Source of the DNA: DATJLY01 sp963773665
Lineage (GTDB): Bacteria; Pseudomonadota; Alphaproteobacteria; ATCC43930; CGMCC-115725
Assembly (NCBI GenBank): GCA_963773665.1
Contig: CAVZBZ010000016.1
Coordinates: 1 to 64,000, forward strand
Length of the DNA stretch: 64,000 nucleotides
Direction of reading: 5' to 3'
Part shown: positions 42,192-52,000 of the stretch, one piece after another
Numbering within the stretch: the first letter of the stretch is position 1
Layout of the letters: the number at the start of each line of letters is the position of its first letter
The notes under the pieces: model-generated
The model's database searches: none
The model's input: only the letters and a program-made list of their open reading frames with translations
Told to the model about the DNA's origin: nothing
Program-made: the position numbers and the translations under genes

Positions 42192-44011
42192 CCGCTTGGC
42201 CGTGCGAGCTGAAAGATCGCTTGCGCGGAGAGCAGGTTGGCGAGCGTGCCGGCCGGGTCGAGCGAGAACGGCCGGCCGAGCCGGTCGAGCGTGACGCTGC
42301 GCTCGACGCCGATGCCGTCCTCGGCGCACAGCGCCAGAAAATCGCGGATCGTGCACAGATGGATGTTGGGCGTGTCGTACCACGGCGCCGACAGAAGCTC
42401 GGTCATCGGCATGCGCCCGCGCAGCATGAGATCGAGCCGGATGCGCCAATGGCCGAAATTCGGAAACGACACGATCGCATGCCGCGCGATGCGCACGAGA
42501 TTGGCGATCACCTTGCGCGGATTGCGCGTCGCCGGCAGCGTCTGGCTCAGCACGACATAGTCGAAGGCATCCGACGGATAGGCGTCGAGATCGTTGTCGG
42601 CGTCGCCCTGGATCACCGAGAGGCCGTGCCGCACGCAGGCATTCACGCCGCCCTGGCTCAGCTCCATGCCGCGCCCGTCGACGCCCCGCTCGTGCGCGAG
42701 ATAGTAGAGCAGCTCGCCCTCGCCGCAGCCGATGTCGAGGACGCGCGCGCCGCTGTCGATCATGCTGGCGACGAGGCGCAAATCCTCGCGAATCACCATG
42801 GGAGCCGCCGGCGCGAGGGCGGCTTCGCGCCGGTCCGGGCTCATTCGCGCTCGAGCCCGCAGATGCTCGGCCGAGCCTGCGAGAAAGCCGGTGAGCGTCG
42901 CGAAGAATTCGGGCTCCTCGAGGAGGAAGGCGTCGTGCCCCTTGTCGGTCGCGATCTCGACGAAGCTCACATTCGCGGCGACGGCGTTCAGCGCATGGAC
43001 GACGGCGCGGCTCTCCGAGGTCGGATAGAGCCAGTCGCTGTTGAACGAGATGACGCAGAACCGCGTCTTGGCACCACGGAAGGCGTTGGCGAGGACGCCG
43101 CCATGCTCGGCTGCGAGATCGAAATAGTCGCACGCGCGCGTGATGTAGAGATAGGAGTTGGCGTCGAACCGCTCGACGAAGGTGATGCCCTGGTGGCGCA
43201 GATAGTTCTCCACCTGGAAATCGGCATCGAAGCCATAGGTGACGCCGCGCCGGTCCTGCAGGTTGCGGCCGAATTTGCGGTGCAGCGCCTGCTCGGAAAG
43301 ATAGGTTATGTGCGCCGCCATGCGCGCCACGGCGAGGCCGCGCTCGGGCCGCACGCCATGCTCCTGGTAATTGCCGCCGCGCCAGTCGGGATCGGCCATG
43401 ATCGCCTGGCGGCCGACTTCGTGGAACGCGATGTTCTGCGCCGAGTGGCGCGCCGCCGCGGCGATCGGCACGGCGGCGAACACGCGGTCGGGATACGATG
43501 CCGCCCATTGCAGCACCTGCATCCCGCCCATCGAGCCGCCGATGACGCAAAAGAGCCGCTCGATGCCGAGGTGGTCGATCAGGTGTTTTTGCGCCCGCAC
43601 CATGTCGGCGATGGTGATGACGGGGAATGACAAGCCCCACGGCGCGCCGGTCGCGGGATTGATGTCGGCCGGGCCCGTCGAGCCCATGCAGCCGCCGAGC
43701 ACGTTCGCGCAGATGAGGAAATAGCGCTCGGTGTCGAGCACCTTGCCGGGGCCGGCGAGCGTGTCCCACCAGCCGGGCTTGCCGGTGATCGGATGCGGCT
43801 CGGCGACATACTGGTCGCCGGTCAGCGCGTGACAGATGAGGATCGCGTTCGAGCGGTCGGCATTGAGGCGGCCGTAGGTCTGGTACGCGATCGTGTAGGG
43901 ACCGAGCGAGATGCCGCTGTCGAGCGCCAGGGGCTCGGACACGGCGAGCCGGTACCCGGGGCGATCGGACGGCGGCGCTGCGCGCGTCGGCGAGGGGACG
44001 GAAAGGCTCAT
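42188..44011 (-). CDS. metX: Homoserine O-acetyltransferase (MetX) continuous with MetW
   Basis: One 607-codon frame. Residues 1-390 are MetX: ILICHALTGDQYVAE, YFLICANVLGGCMGSTGP, the nucleophile GGSMGGMQ, and the catalytic Asp and His in SFNSDWLYPT and DKGHDAFLLEE. Residues 405-607 are MetW, a SAM-fold protein (RVLDIGCGEGELLYYLA, VVLSQTLPATRNPRKVI). MetX acetylates homoserine for methionine synthesis; MetW is needed for MetX activity in several bacteria. The two are normally separate genes. At the join the DNA reads GCGCGAATGAGC: in the next frame metX would stop at this TGA, with metW starting at the ATG, the usual ATGA overlap. A single indel near 42850-42900 could create the fusion artificially. 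Confidence 0.9.
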   Translation of the reverse strand: MSLSVPSPTRAAPPSDRPGYRLAVSEPLALDSGISLGPYTIAYQTYGRLNADRSNAILICHALTGDQYVAEPHPITGKPGWWDTLAGPGKVLDTERYFLICANVLGGCMGSTGPADINPATGAPWGLSFPVITIADMVRAQKHLIDHLGIERLFCVIGGSMGGMQVLQWAASYPDRVFAAVPIAAAARHSAQNIAFHEVGRQAIMADPDWRGGNYQEHGVRPERGLAVARMAAHITYLSEQALHRKFGRNLQDRRGVTYGFDADFQVENYLRHQGITFVERFDANSYLYITRACDYFDLAAEHGGVLANAFRGAKTRFCVISFNSDWLYPTSESRAVVHALNAVAANVSFVEIATDKGHDAFLLEEPEFFATLTGFLAGSAEHLRARARMSPDRREAALAPAAPMVIREDLRLVASMIDSGARVLDIGCGEGELLYYLAHERGVDGRGMELSQGGVNACVRHGLSVIQGDADNDLDAYPSDAFDYVVLSQTLPATRNPRKVIANLVRIARHAIVSFPNFGHWRIRLDLMLRGRMPMTELLSAPWYDTPNIHLCTIRDFLALCAEDGIGVERSVTLDRLGRPFSLDPAGTLANLLSAQAIFQLARPSG

Positions 44012-44035
44012 GAGGGCCCGCCAAAAGCGAGCGCA

Positions 44036-44065
44036 TAGCTAGGAAGCAAGCCCATGCCGTGTCAA
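44036..44065 (-). promoter_or_regulatory. Likely sigma-70-type promoter of metX
   Basis: On the minus strand TTGACA (44065-44060) is followed after 18 bp by TAGCTA (44041-44036), 25 bp before the metX ATG at 44011. No SAM-II-type riboswitch is recognisable in this short leader. Confidence 0.45.
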
Positions 44066-44130
44066 CGTTTTCTTTGCTTTCGCCGGCGCCGCACACTATG
44101 TCTAGGCGCTTCCCGCGCGGACCTTTGCAC

Positions 44131-44991
44131 ATGGCCAAGACCGGCTCGCCCACGCTCGATTCCCTGCGCCGTCAGATCGACGAGATCGACGATCGCCTGC
44201 ATGACCTGATCATGCGCCGGGCCGAACTGGTGGAGGCGGTGGCGGGCGTGAAGGAGCAGCAGCATATCGGCGCGTTTCGCCCGGGCCGCGAGGCGCAGAT
44301 CCTGCGCCGCATCGTCGGAACCCACCGCGGGTCCTTTCCGCGGCCTGCCTTGGTGCGTCTTTGGCGCGAGATGCTGGGTGGCACGACGGCAATGCAGACC
44401 GGGCTCACCATCGCGATCGCCGACGGCGGCTGGGACTTGGCGCGCGACCATTTCGGAACGCTCGCGCCGCTCATCATCGGCGCGTCGCCGGACGAGACGA
44501 TGCTGGCGGTGGGCGAGGGCCGCGCCGGCGTCGGCGTGCTGCCGCTGCCGGCCGACGACGATCCCGAGCCGTGGTGGCTCGAGCTTGCCGAGGCGGACGA
44601 CAACCGGCTGCGCGTGATCCTGCGCCTGCCGTTCGGATCGCTCGGCAATGCCGATCCCGCCTGCGCCGACGCGTTCGTGGTCGCACCCTTCGAGCCCGAG
44701 CCGAGCGGCGACGACTGCACGCTGCTGGCCGTGCTCGCGCCCGAGGGCGTGCCGCCCGCGAATCTCACCGACGCCTTTCTCGGCGTCAATCTGCACTGCA
44801 ATCCTGTCGCTGCGTTGGAGCGTGCCGCGGGCTCGGCCTATCTCGTCGAGGTGGACAGCGAGCTTCGCGCCAACGACCGCCGGGTTGCCGAGGCGCTGGC
44901 GGCGCTCGGCGCGGATGTGCGCGCGGTGTGGCTCGGCCTCTATGCGCGGCCCTTGCCGGACGCCGTCCTGGGCGGCATCGCGCCGGAGTAG
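44131..44991 (+). CDS. Chorismate mutase with C-terminal prephenate dehydratase-like region
   Basis: 286 residues from ATG 44131 (in-frame starts at 44059 and 44098 exist). An AroQ-type chorismate mutase helix bundle fills residues 1-85: SLRRQIDEIDDRLHDLIMRR, VKEQQHIGAFRPGREAQILR and RPALVRLWREMLGG. The remaining 200 residues are weakly similar to the ligand-binding part of bifunctional P-proteins and may sense an amino acid. It converts chorismate to prephenate, feeding tyrC downstream. hisC starts 5 bp after its stop. Confidence 0.88.
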   Translation: MAKTGSPTLDSLRRQIDEIDDRLHDLIMRRAELVEAVAGVKEQQHIGAFRPGREAQILRRIVGTHRGSFPRPALVRLWREMLGGTTAMQTGLTIAIADGGWDLARDHFGTLAPLIIGASPDETMLAVGEGRAGVGVLPLPADDDPEPWWLELAEADDNRLRVILRLPFGSLGNADPACADAFVVAPFEPEPSGDDCTLLAVLAPEGVPPANLTDAFLGVNLHCNPVAALERAAGSAYLVEVDSELRANDRRVAEALAALGADVRAVWLGLYARPLPDAVLGGIAPE

Positions 44992-44996
44992 GCGTC

Positions 44997-46093
44997 ATGG
45001 CGAATAAACCCGTGCCGCGTCCCGGCATTTTGGACATCCAGCCTTATGTCGGCGGCGAGGCGAAGGTTCCTGGCGTATCCCGCGTCATCCGGCTCGCCTC
45101 GAACGAGAGCGCGCTGGGCCCGAGCGCGCGCGCGATAGCCGCGTACAAAGCGGCGGCGGGCGAGATGTATCCGCTATCCCGACGGGCAATCGACCGAGTT
45201 CCGCGCCGCGCTCGGGCGCCATCACGGGCTCGATCCGGCGCGCATCGTCTGCCGGCGCCGGCTCCGACGATCTCATCAATGTGCTGATCCGCGCCTATGC
45301 CGGTTCGGGCGACGAGGTGCTCTACAGCGCGCACGGCTTTCTCATGTATCCGATCGGCGCAAAGTCGGCGGGCGCCACGCCGGTCGCCGCGCCCGAGACG
45401 AACCTGACGTTCGACGTCGACGCGGTGCTGAGCCGCGTGACGAAGCGGACGCGCCTCGTCTTCATCGCCAATCCCAACAACCCGACCGGGACCTATATCT
45501 CGCGCGACGAGATGCGGCGGCTCCATGCCGGGCTGCCGCCCTCGGTGCTGCTGGTGATCGACGCGGCCTATGCCGAGTTCGTGCAGACGCAACGACTACG
45601 AGCCCGGCATCGAGCTGGTCGATCGCGGCCGAGAACGTCGTCATGGCGCGCACCTTCTCCAAGATCTACGCGATGGGCGGCTTGCGGCTCGGCTGGACCT
45701 ATTCGAGCGCGGGTGTGGCCGACGTGATGAACCGCGTGCGCAATCCCTTCAACGTCAACTCGGCGGCGCAGGCGGCCGGCATCGCCGCGCTCGATGACGT
45801 GGCGTCGATCGACCGCGCGCGCACGCACAACGACATCTGGCGGCCCTGGCTCGAGCGCGAGCTCGAGGCGATGGGGCTCGAGCTCACGCCGAGCGCGGCT
45901 AATTTCGTGCTCATCCGCTTTCCGCCCGAGCGCAATGCCCGCGCCGCCTTCGAGTTTCTGAAGTCGCGCGGCATCCTGACGCGCCGGGTCGCGGCCTATG
46001 GCCTGCCCGAGCATCTGCGCATCACCATCGGCACTCGAGGACGAAATGCGCGCGGTGGCGTCTTCGGTCAAAGATTTCATGGGCGGACGATGA
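44997..46093 (+). CDS. hisC: Histidinol-phosphate aminotransferase, frame broken five times
   Basis: Starts at ATG 44997 (MANKPVPRPGILDIQPYVGG, then RLASNESALGPS). The frame must be shifted near 45172 (to RYPDGQSTEFRAAL), 45252 (GAGSDDLINVLIRAYA), 45590 (NDYEPGIELV), 45625 (AAENVVMARTFSKIYAMGGL, with the PLP Lys in TFSKIYAM) and 46033 (EDEMRAVASSVKDFMGG). Each break is cured by removing one C. The whole is about 365 residues, the normal length. In alphaproteobacteria this enzyme also transaminates aromatic keto acids, which fits its place between chorismate mutase and tyrC. The stop overlaps the tyrC start (ATGA). Confidence 0.92.
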
Positions 46094-46977
46094 GCGATCT
46101 TCATTTCTCCCGCGTGGCGCTCATCGGCATCGGGCTCGTCGGCTCGTCCTTGGCGCACGTCCTGCGCCGCGACAAGCAGCGCCGGCACGATCGTCGCCTG
46201 CGCCCGGACGCAGGCGACGCTCGACACGGCGCGCGCGCTCGGGCTTGCCGACGAAGTCACGCTCGATCCTGCCGAGGCGGCTGCCGGCGCCGATCTCGTG
46301 GTGATCGCAGCACCCGCATTCGGCCTATGCCGAGACTCGGGCGCCGCATCGGCCCCGCGCTTCAGCCGGGCGCGATCCTGACCGATGTCGGCTCGGTCAA
46401 GGGCGCGGCGGTGCGCGATCTCGGCCCCATCGTGCCGCCGGGCGTCCATTTCATTCCGGGCCATCCGGTCGCGGGGACCGAGCATTCCGGCCCCGCCGCG
46501 GGCTTTGCCGAGATGTTCGCGGGCCGCTGGTGCATCCTGACGCCGCTGCCCGGCACCGATCCCGCCGCGCTCGCCAAGCTGACGCTTCTTTGGGAAAGCG
46601 CCGGCATGAAGGTCGAGATCATGGAGCCCGAGCATCACGACACGGTGCTCGCCATCACCTCGCACCTGCCGCATCTCATCGCCTATACGATCGTCGGCAC
46701 CGCGACCGATCTGGAAGAAACCCTCAAGGCCGAGGTCATAAAATTCTCGGCGAGCGGCTTTCGCGACTTCACGCGCATCGCCGCCAGCGACCCGGTGATG
46801 TGGCGCGACGTGTTCCTGTCGAACCGCGAGGCCGTGCTCGAGATGCTGCAGCGCTTCACCGAGGATTTGACGGCCTTGCAGCGCGCCATCCGCTGGGGCG
46901 AGGGCGACAAGCTCGAGGCGCTGTTCACCCGCACGCGCGCCATCCGCCGCTCCATCATCGAGGCGAAGCAGGACTGA
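46090..46977 (+). CDS. tyrC: Cyclohexadienyl (prephenate/arogenate) dehydrogenase, frame broken near 46180-46335
   Basis: Starts ATG 46090 with the NAD loop VALIGIGLVGSSLAHVLRRD. Between 46180 and 46335 the protein continues in another frame (GTIVACARTQATLDTARALG, LADEVTLDPAEAAAGADLVV), then returns at IGPALQPGAILTDVGSVKG. Later motifs are FIPGHPVAGTEHSGPAAG (catalytic His), EHHDTVLAITSHLPHLIAY and SGFRDFTRIAASDPVMW. It oxidises prephenate or arogenate in tyrosine synthesis. About three single-base insertions account for the breaks. Its stop overlaps the next ATG (TGATG). Confidence 0.9.
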   Translation: MSDLHFSRVALIGIGLVGSSLAHVLRRDKQRRHDRRLRPDAGDARHGARARACRRSHARSCRGGCRRRSRGDRSTRIRPMPRLGRRIGPALQPGAILTDVGSVKGAAVRDLGPIVPPGVHFIPGHPVAGTEHSGPAAGFAEMFAGRWCILTPLPGTDPAALAKLTLLWESAGMKVEIMEPEHHDTVLAITSHLPHLIAYTIVGTATDLEETLKAEVIKFSASGFRDFTRIAASDPVMWRDVFLSNREAVLEMLQRFTEDLTALQRAIRWGEGDKLEALFTRTRAIRRSIIEAKQD

Positions 46978-47303
46978 TGTACGCCGTCATCTTCGAGGTC
47001 GAGCCTAAGTCCGGCCGCCAAAAAGACTATCTCGAGATCGCCGCCTCGCTTCGCCCCGAGCTCGAGAAGATCGACGGCTTCATCTCCATCGAGCGCTTCG
47101 AGAGCCTGACGAACAAGGGCAAGCTCCTGTCGCTGTCCTTCTGGCGCGACGAAGAGGCGGTGCAGCGCTGGCGCGAGCATTTGGAGCACCGCGCGGCGCA
47201 GGCCAAGGGCCGCGCCGAGATCTTCGCCGATTATCGCATCTCGGTCGTCTCGGTCGAACGCCAATACGGCATGTTCGACCGCAAGGACGCGCCCGAGGGT
47301 TGA
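46977..47303 (+). CDS. Antibiotic biosynthesis monooxygenase (ABM) domain protein
   Basis: 108 residues, ATG 46977 sharing one base with the tyrC stop. It has the dimeric ferredoxin-like fold pattern of ABM/YgiN-type proteins: MYAVIFEVEPKSGRQKDYLE, FISIERFESLTNKGKLLSLS and FWRDEEAVQRWREHLEH. This family includes small cofactor-free monooxygenases and haem-binding proteins. Its role here is unknown; coupling to tyrC may be incidental. Confidence 0.83.
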   Translation: MYAVIFEVEPKSGRQKDYLEIAASLRPELEKIDGFISIERFESLTNKGKLLSLSFWRDEEAVQRWREHLEHRAAQAKGRAEIFADYRISVVSVERQYGMFDRKDAPEG

Positions 47304-47351
47304 GCGGAAGAAGCGCTCTCAGCGCGCCGCGCGCGGAGAGGGCGATCTGCG

Positions 47352-48356
47352 CTATCGCCACTTCAGCAGCGGCAGCGGCGCGATGGGCGCGGGGCCGACA
47401 TAAAGGCGGCGGTCCTGCAACGTCACCGGCACGTGGAGCTGATCGACGCCGTCGTCGTCCGGGTGGCCGATGGCGCGCAGCACCGCCTTGGCGAAATCGG
47501 CATAGCGCGCCTCAATGACGCCGGCATCGACGATCGCATCGACGACGGCATCGGCCCCGGTCACGGTCGCGGTCAGCGCCCCCTGCGGCTGCATCGCCTC
47601 GTCGAGCGCCAAGGTGCCGTCGAGGTCGATCGTGGTCTTGGCCCAGGCGATATGCGCGCTGTCGATGTCGAGCGTGCCGCCGTCGTCGCGCCACTTGGCG
47701 AGCGCTATGTCGAGCGCGCCCGGCGGAATGGCGCCGCGCAAGGTCGCGGCCAGCGCGACCGCGTCGATGCGGCGCGGGAAGGGGGGCGGCGCCTGCGGCA
47801 GCTGCGCCGCGGCGAGGCTGACGCTTGCCTCGGCGAGCGGATCGCGATCGCTCTGCGGCGCGCGCTGCGGCAGGGTGAGCTTGAGATCGACCGTGTCGGC
47901 GGAGAAGCCCTGCGCCGCGCCCGCGCCCTCGACCGCGCTCGCGCGCGCCGTCACGATTGTCGCGCCGTCCGCGGCGGCGACGCTGCCCTCGACCGCGCCC
48001 GCGGCGAGCCCGGCCGCTTCGAGCGGCGCCGAGACCACGGCCCCCTCGGGCGCGCGGAAGCGCCAGCGCCGCAAATCGAAGGGCGATGCCTCGGCCTCGA
48101 CATGGGCGCTTTGCGCGGCATAGGAGAAGGGCTGCGTCCCGGCGACCGTCGCGTCCGCAAACCGCAGCCGGAAGCGGAGCGGGTATCCGCCCACCTCGAG
48201 CGACGTCCAGCCGACCGCCAACCCGTCGGCGCGGCGCGCCTCGGCCCACGGCCCCATCCCCTGGCGCAACTCGCGGGCAATGAAATACCAGTAGCCGGAA
48301 TAGGCGCACGCCGCCGCAACCACCGTCGCAGCGAGGATCACCGGAACGCGACGCAT
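47352..48356 (-). CDS. DUF2125 domain protein, exported or membrane-anchored
   Basis: 334 residues with an N-terminal hydrophobic anchor (VPVILAATVVAAACAYSGYW) and a long beta-rich exported region. The family hallmarks are the WTSLEVGGYPLRFRLRF segment and the C-terminal TLQDRRLYVGPAPIAPLPLL. DUF2125 proteins are restricted largely to alphaproteobacteria and often sit beside tyrC and ChaC-like genes, as here; function is unknown. Confidence 0.88.
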   Translation of the reverse strand: MRRVPVILAATVVAAACAYSGYWYFIARELRQGMGPWAEARRADGLAVGWTSLEVGGYPLRFRLRFADATVAGTQPFSYAAQSAHVEAEASPFDLRRWRFRAPEGAVVSAPLEAAGLAAGAVEGSVAAADGATIVTARASAVEGAGAAQGFSADTVDLKLTLPQRAPQSDRDPLAEASVSLAAAQLPQAPPPFPRRIDAVALAATLRGAIPPGALDIALAKWRDDGGTLDIDSAHIAWAKTTIDLDGTLALDEAMQPQGALTATVTGADAVVDAIVDAGVIEARYADFAKAVLRAIGHPDDDGVDQLHVPVTLQDRRLYVGPAPIAPLPLLKWR

Positions 48357-48463
48357 CGCGCCATTTATAGGCCGGGGCGGCGCGCGATGCGCGCGAATAA
48401 TTAACCTCTTGTTTGCCGTTTCGCGCGAGCCTCGTTGGCGGAGGAACGAAAGGGGGCGGCGCC

Positions 48464-49081
48464 ATGAGATCGTGCGAGGAGCTTGCCGGACCGACGATCG
48501 CTTATGCCGGGCCCGAGCTGTGGGCCAGGCTGTCGTGGGAAAGCGATCTGTGGATTTTCGCCTACGGCTCGCTCATGTGGGACCCGGGTTTTCCCTATTG
48601 CGACGCCGAGCCCGCCATTCTGCACGGCCATCACCGCAGTTTCTGCGTCTATTCGCACGGGCACCGCGGCACGCCCGAGCGGCCGGGCCTGGTCCTGGGC
48701 CTCGACCGCGGCGGCACCTGCAAGGGCGTGGCCTATTGCGTGCCGGCGATCGACGTGCCGGCGGCACTTACCTATCTGTGGGAGCGCGAGATGAAGAGCC
48801 GCGTCTATGAGCTGCGCGAGCTCGAGGTGCAGCTCCCGAGCCGGCGCGTTGCGGCTTTGGCCTTCGTCGTCGACCGCCGCCACCCGCATTATGCCGCGGG
48901 CTTGAGCCTCGCCGAGACGGCGCGCCTCATCCGCCAGGGCGTTGGCCGAAGCGGCACGGCGCGGCACTATTTCGACAGCACGCTCGACGAGCTCGACCGC
49001 CTGGGCGCGATCGACGGCCACCTGCACCGCCTCGCCGGCACCATGCGCGCGCTGTCCCTGCCGCAGCAAAGGGCCGCGTGA
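48464..49081 (+). CDS. Gamma-glutamylcyclotransferase, ChaC family
   Basis: 205 residues from ATG 48464. The ChaC pattern is LWIFAYGSLMWDPGFPYCDA (the YGSL loop), RSFCVYSHGHRGTPERPGLV, GVAYCVPA, then the catalytic Glu region YLWEREMKSRVYELRELEVQ and the C-terminal NYL-like helix. It cleaves the gamma-glutamyl bond of glutathione, giving 5-oxoproline and Cys-Gly. It is convergent with nrdJ, with 6 bp between. Confidence 0.93.
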   Translation: MRSCEELAGPTIAYAGPELWARLSWESDLWIFAYGSLMWDPGFPYCDAEPAILHGHHRSFCVYSHGHRGTPERPGLVLGLDRGGTCKGVAYCVPAIDVPAALTYLWEREMKSRVYELRELEVQLPSRRVAALAFVVDRRHPHYAAGLSLAETARLIRQGVGRSGTARHYFDSTLDELDRLGAIDGHLHRLAGTMRALSLPQQRAA

Positions 49082-49087
49082 GGGCGC

Positions 49088-52000
49088 TCACCCGCACTTC
49101 GAATAGTCGCAGTTGGTGCACTGGTCGCAGCCCTCGGCGCGGACGAGGGCGGCTTCGCCGCATTTGGGGCATTGGCGCATCCGCGGCCCGATCGACGGCA
49201 GATTGACGACCTGGCGCTCGGCCATTTGCTCGCGCCGCGCCTCGGGCGGCGGGATCGCGCCGATCGCGATCATGTGGCGCTCGATCACGTCGCCGATGGC
49301 GGCCAAAAGCGAGGGCACGTAGCGCCCGCCGAGCCACGCGCCGCCGCTCGGATCGAACACCGCCTTCAGCTCCTCGACCACGAAGCTCACGTCGCCGCCG
49401 CGGCGGAACACGGCGCTGATCATGCGCGTCAGGCCCACGGTCCAGGCGTAATGCTCCATGTTCTTCGAGTTGATGAAGATCTCGAACGGGCGGCGGCGGC
49501 CGTCCTGGACGATGTCGTTGATGGTGATGTAGAGCGCGTGCTCGCTTTCGGGCCAGCTGATCTTGTAGGTGCTGCCCGGCAGCTGCTCGGGCCGCGACAG
49601 GGGCTGCGTCATATAGACGACGCCGCCCGCCTCGTAGACGTCCTTGGGTTTTGGCGGCGGCGCCGGGAGCGGGAGTTCCGCCTGGCGCGCGGCGCGCTTG
49701 CCGTCCTCCTTCGTCGCCTGCAAAACCGCGCCCGTCACCTCGTTCGGCCGGTAGGTCGTGCAGCCCTTGCAGCCGAGCTCGTACGCCTGGAGATAGACGT
49801 CCTTGAACTGCTCGAACGGGAAGTCGGCCGGGACGTTGATCGTCTTCGAGATCGAGCTGTCGACGTATTTCTGCGCCGCCGCCTGCATCACGACATGGTC
49901 GCCGGGCGACAAGGACTGCGCATCGACGAAATAATCGGGAAGCGGCGCGTCCTCGCCCTTGAGGCGCCGGTACAGGCGATAGGCGTGGTCGGCGATCTCC
50001 TCCTCGCGCCGCGTGCCGTCCTGCATCATCACGCTGCGCGTGTGGCGGAAGCTGAACACCGGCTCGATGCCCGAGGAGACATTGTCGGCCAGGAGCGAGA
50101 TCGTGCCCGTGGGCGCGATCGAGGTGACGAGCGCGTTGCGGATGCCGCGCTCCGCGATGGCATTGCGCAGCTCGGCATCGAACGCCGATACCGTTTCGCC
50201 GGCGAGGTATTTCTCGCGGTCGTAGAGCGGGAAGGGGCATTTCTCGGCGGCCAGCTCGGTCGAGGCGAGATAGGCTCCGCGCTCGATCGTGCGCAGCCAT
50301 TCCTCGGTGAGCGCAACCGCCTCGGCCGAGCCGTAGCGCACGCGGCACAATATCAACGCGTCGGCAAGCCCGGTGACGCCGAGACCGATGCGGCGCTTCG
50401 CTTGCGCCTCCTCGAGTTGCTCCACCAGCGGGAAGCGCGACACGTCGATCGCGTTGTCGAGCATGCGCACGGCCAAGGGCACGATGCGCAAAAGCTCGTC
50501 GCGGTCGAGGTGCGCCCGGTCGGTGAACGGATCGCGCACCAGCGCGGCAAGGTTGATCGAGCCCAGCAGGCACGCGCCATAGGGCGGCAGCGGCTGCTCG
50601 CCGCAATTGTGAACATAAAGCCCATTGGCATCGAACGCGTTGGCGCCGGGGATTTGCGCGTCGAACACTTCGGCATCGCCGTCGGGCTCGATAGCGGCGA
50701 TCTCGGCGACGAACCGCTCGCGATTCGGCGTACGCCGATAGGCTGCCGCGATCGTTTCGAGACGCGCGCGCTTTTCGGTATCGGCGAAGCCGATCCGCTC
50801 GGCGAAGATGCCGATATTGTCGTTGGCGATCGCCAGCTCATGATCGGCGTTGCAGTCGTAGGCACGGCGGCCGCCCTTGGCGTCCGGGAGGAAGCGCGGT
50901 CCTGCCGGGCGCCGCTCGCGATAGATCGCTGACACGATCCCGAGCCGCAGCAGCATGCGCTGCACCGCTTCGAGTCTGCCGAGGTCGCTCTGGGCGAGGC
51001 GGATGCTTGCGCCTTTCTCCTGCGATCCTTGCATGGACCCGTCGCTATCGAAGAGACCGCGCAGGAAGCCGGCGTAAAAGGCCGAGGATTGGCGTTCGAG
51101 CCGCGCTGTCACCGATTTCCGGCCGGGGGCCAGGCCGAGATCGAGCGCGATCTCCCTCACCGCGGCCAATGAGAGCCGATATTCCTCGCGGCCCGGAACG
51201 GCGATCCAGCCAGTAAAGTCGGCGCGATGACGCAGGGTACGCGCCGCGGCGAGGGCCGCATCCATGACGCCATCGGCGCCCTGCGGCCCGGCCCCATTGA
51301 CCGCTTCGCGCCGGCGCCACACGCTGAGCACCGCCTTGTCGCTTTTGAGCGTGCCGTCGCCGACGAGGAGGCCGATGAGATAGCCTTCGGCCTCGCCATA
51401 TTGTCCCGCCCATTCGCCCGCGCCGCGATGATTATGCAGGATGATGCGGTCGCCGGGTTCGAGTGCGCCGGCCTTTCGCCATTCGCAGGTTAGGCGGTGG
51501 CGGCTCAACTCGGTGACGGCGCGCACCGGATGATCCTCGGTGAGCCGCAGCGCATGCCCTTCGCGTGTCCGGAGCTTCACGACCGGCCGCACGCCGGTTG
51601 GGAAAAACCCTTTGGCAGTGCTGGCATAGCACGTCCCGTCGATCAGCGCGTCGAACGGCATGCCAATCAGGTCCGCGATTTGCCTCGGACCCTCACGGGT
51701 CTGGACCCAGGCGTCGGCCGTGACACACGGGTTGGTGGCGCTGATGGTCTCGCAGTAGGCCAGATTGTTGCGGCGGTTGATGCGGTCGATGAAGATCACG
51801 CCCGGCTCGGCGTTGGCGTAGGTCGCGCGCATGATCTTGTCCCACAGGTCGCGCGCCGGCAGGACCTTGAAGGTGGTGCCGCCGAAACTCAGTTCCCACG
51901 GCGCGTCCTCCCGCACCGCGCGCATGAAGGCGTCGGTGACGAGGACCGAGAGATTGAACATGCTGAGCCGGCCGGGCGTGCCCTTCGCCTCGATGAAGGC

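Noticed and set aside
44012..44130. A SAM-II riboswitch in the metX leader.
   Set aside because: None of the conserved SAM-II segments could be found; only a plausible promoter is visible.
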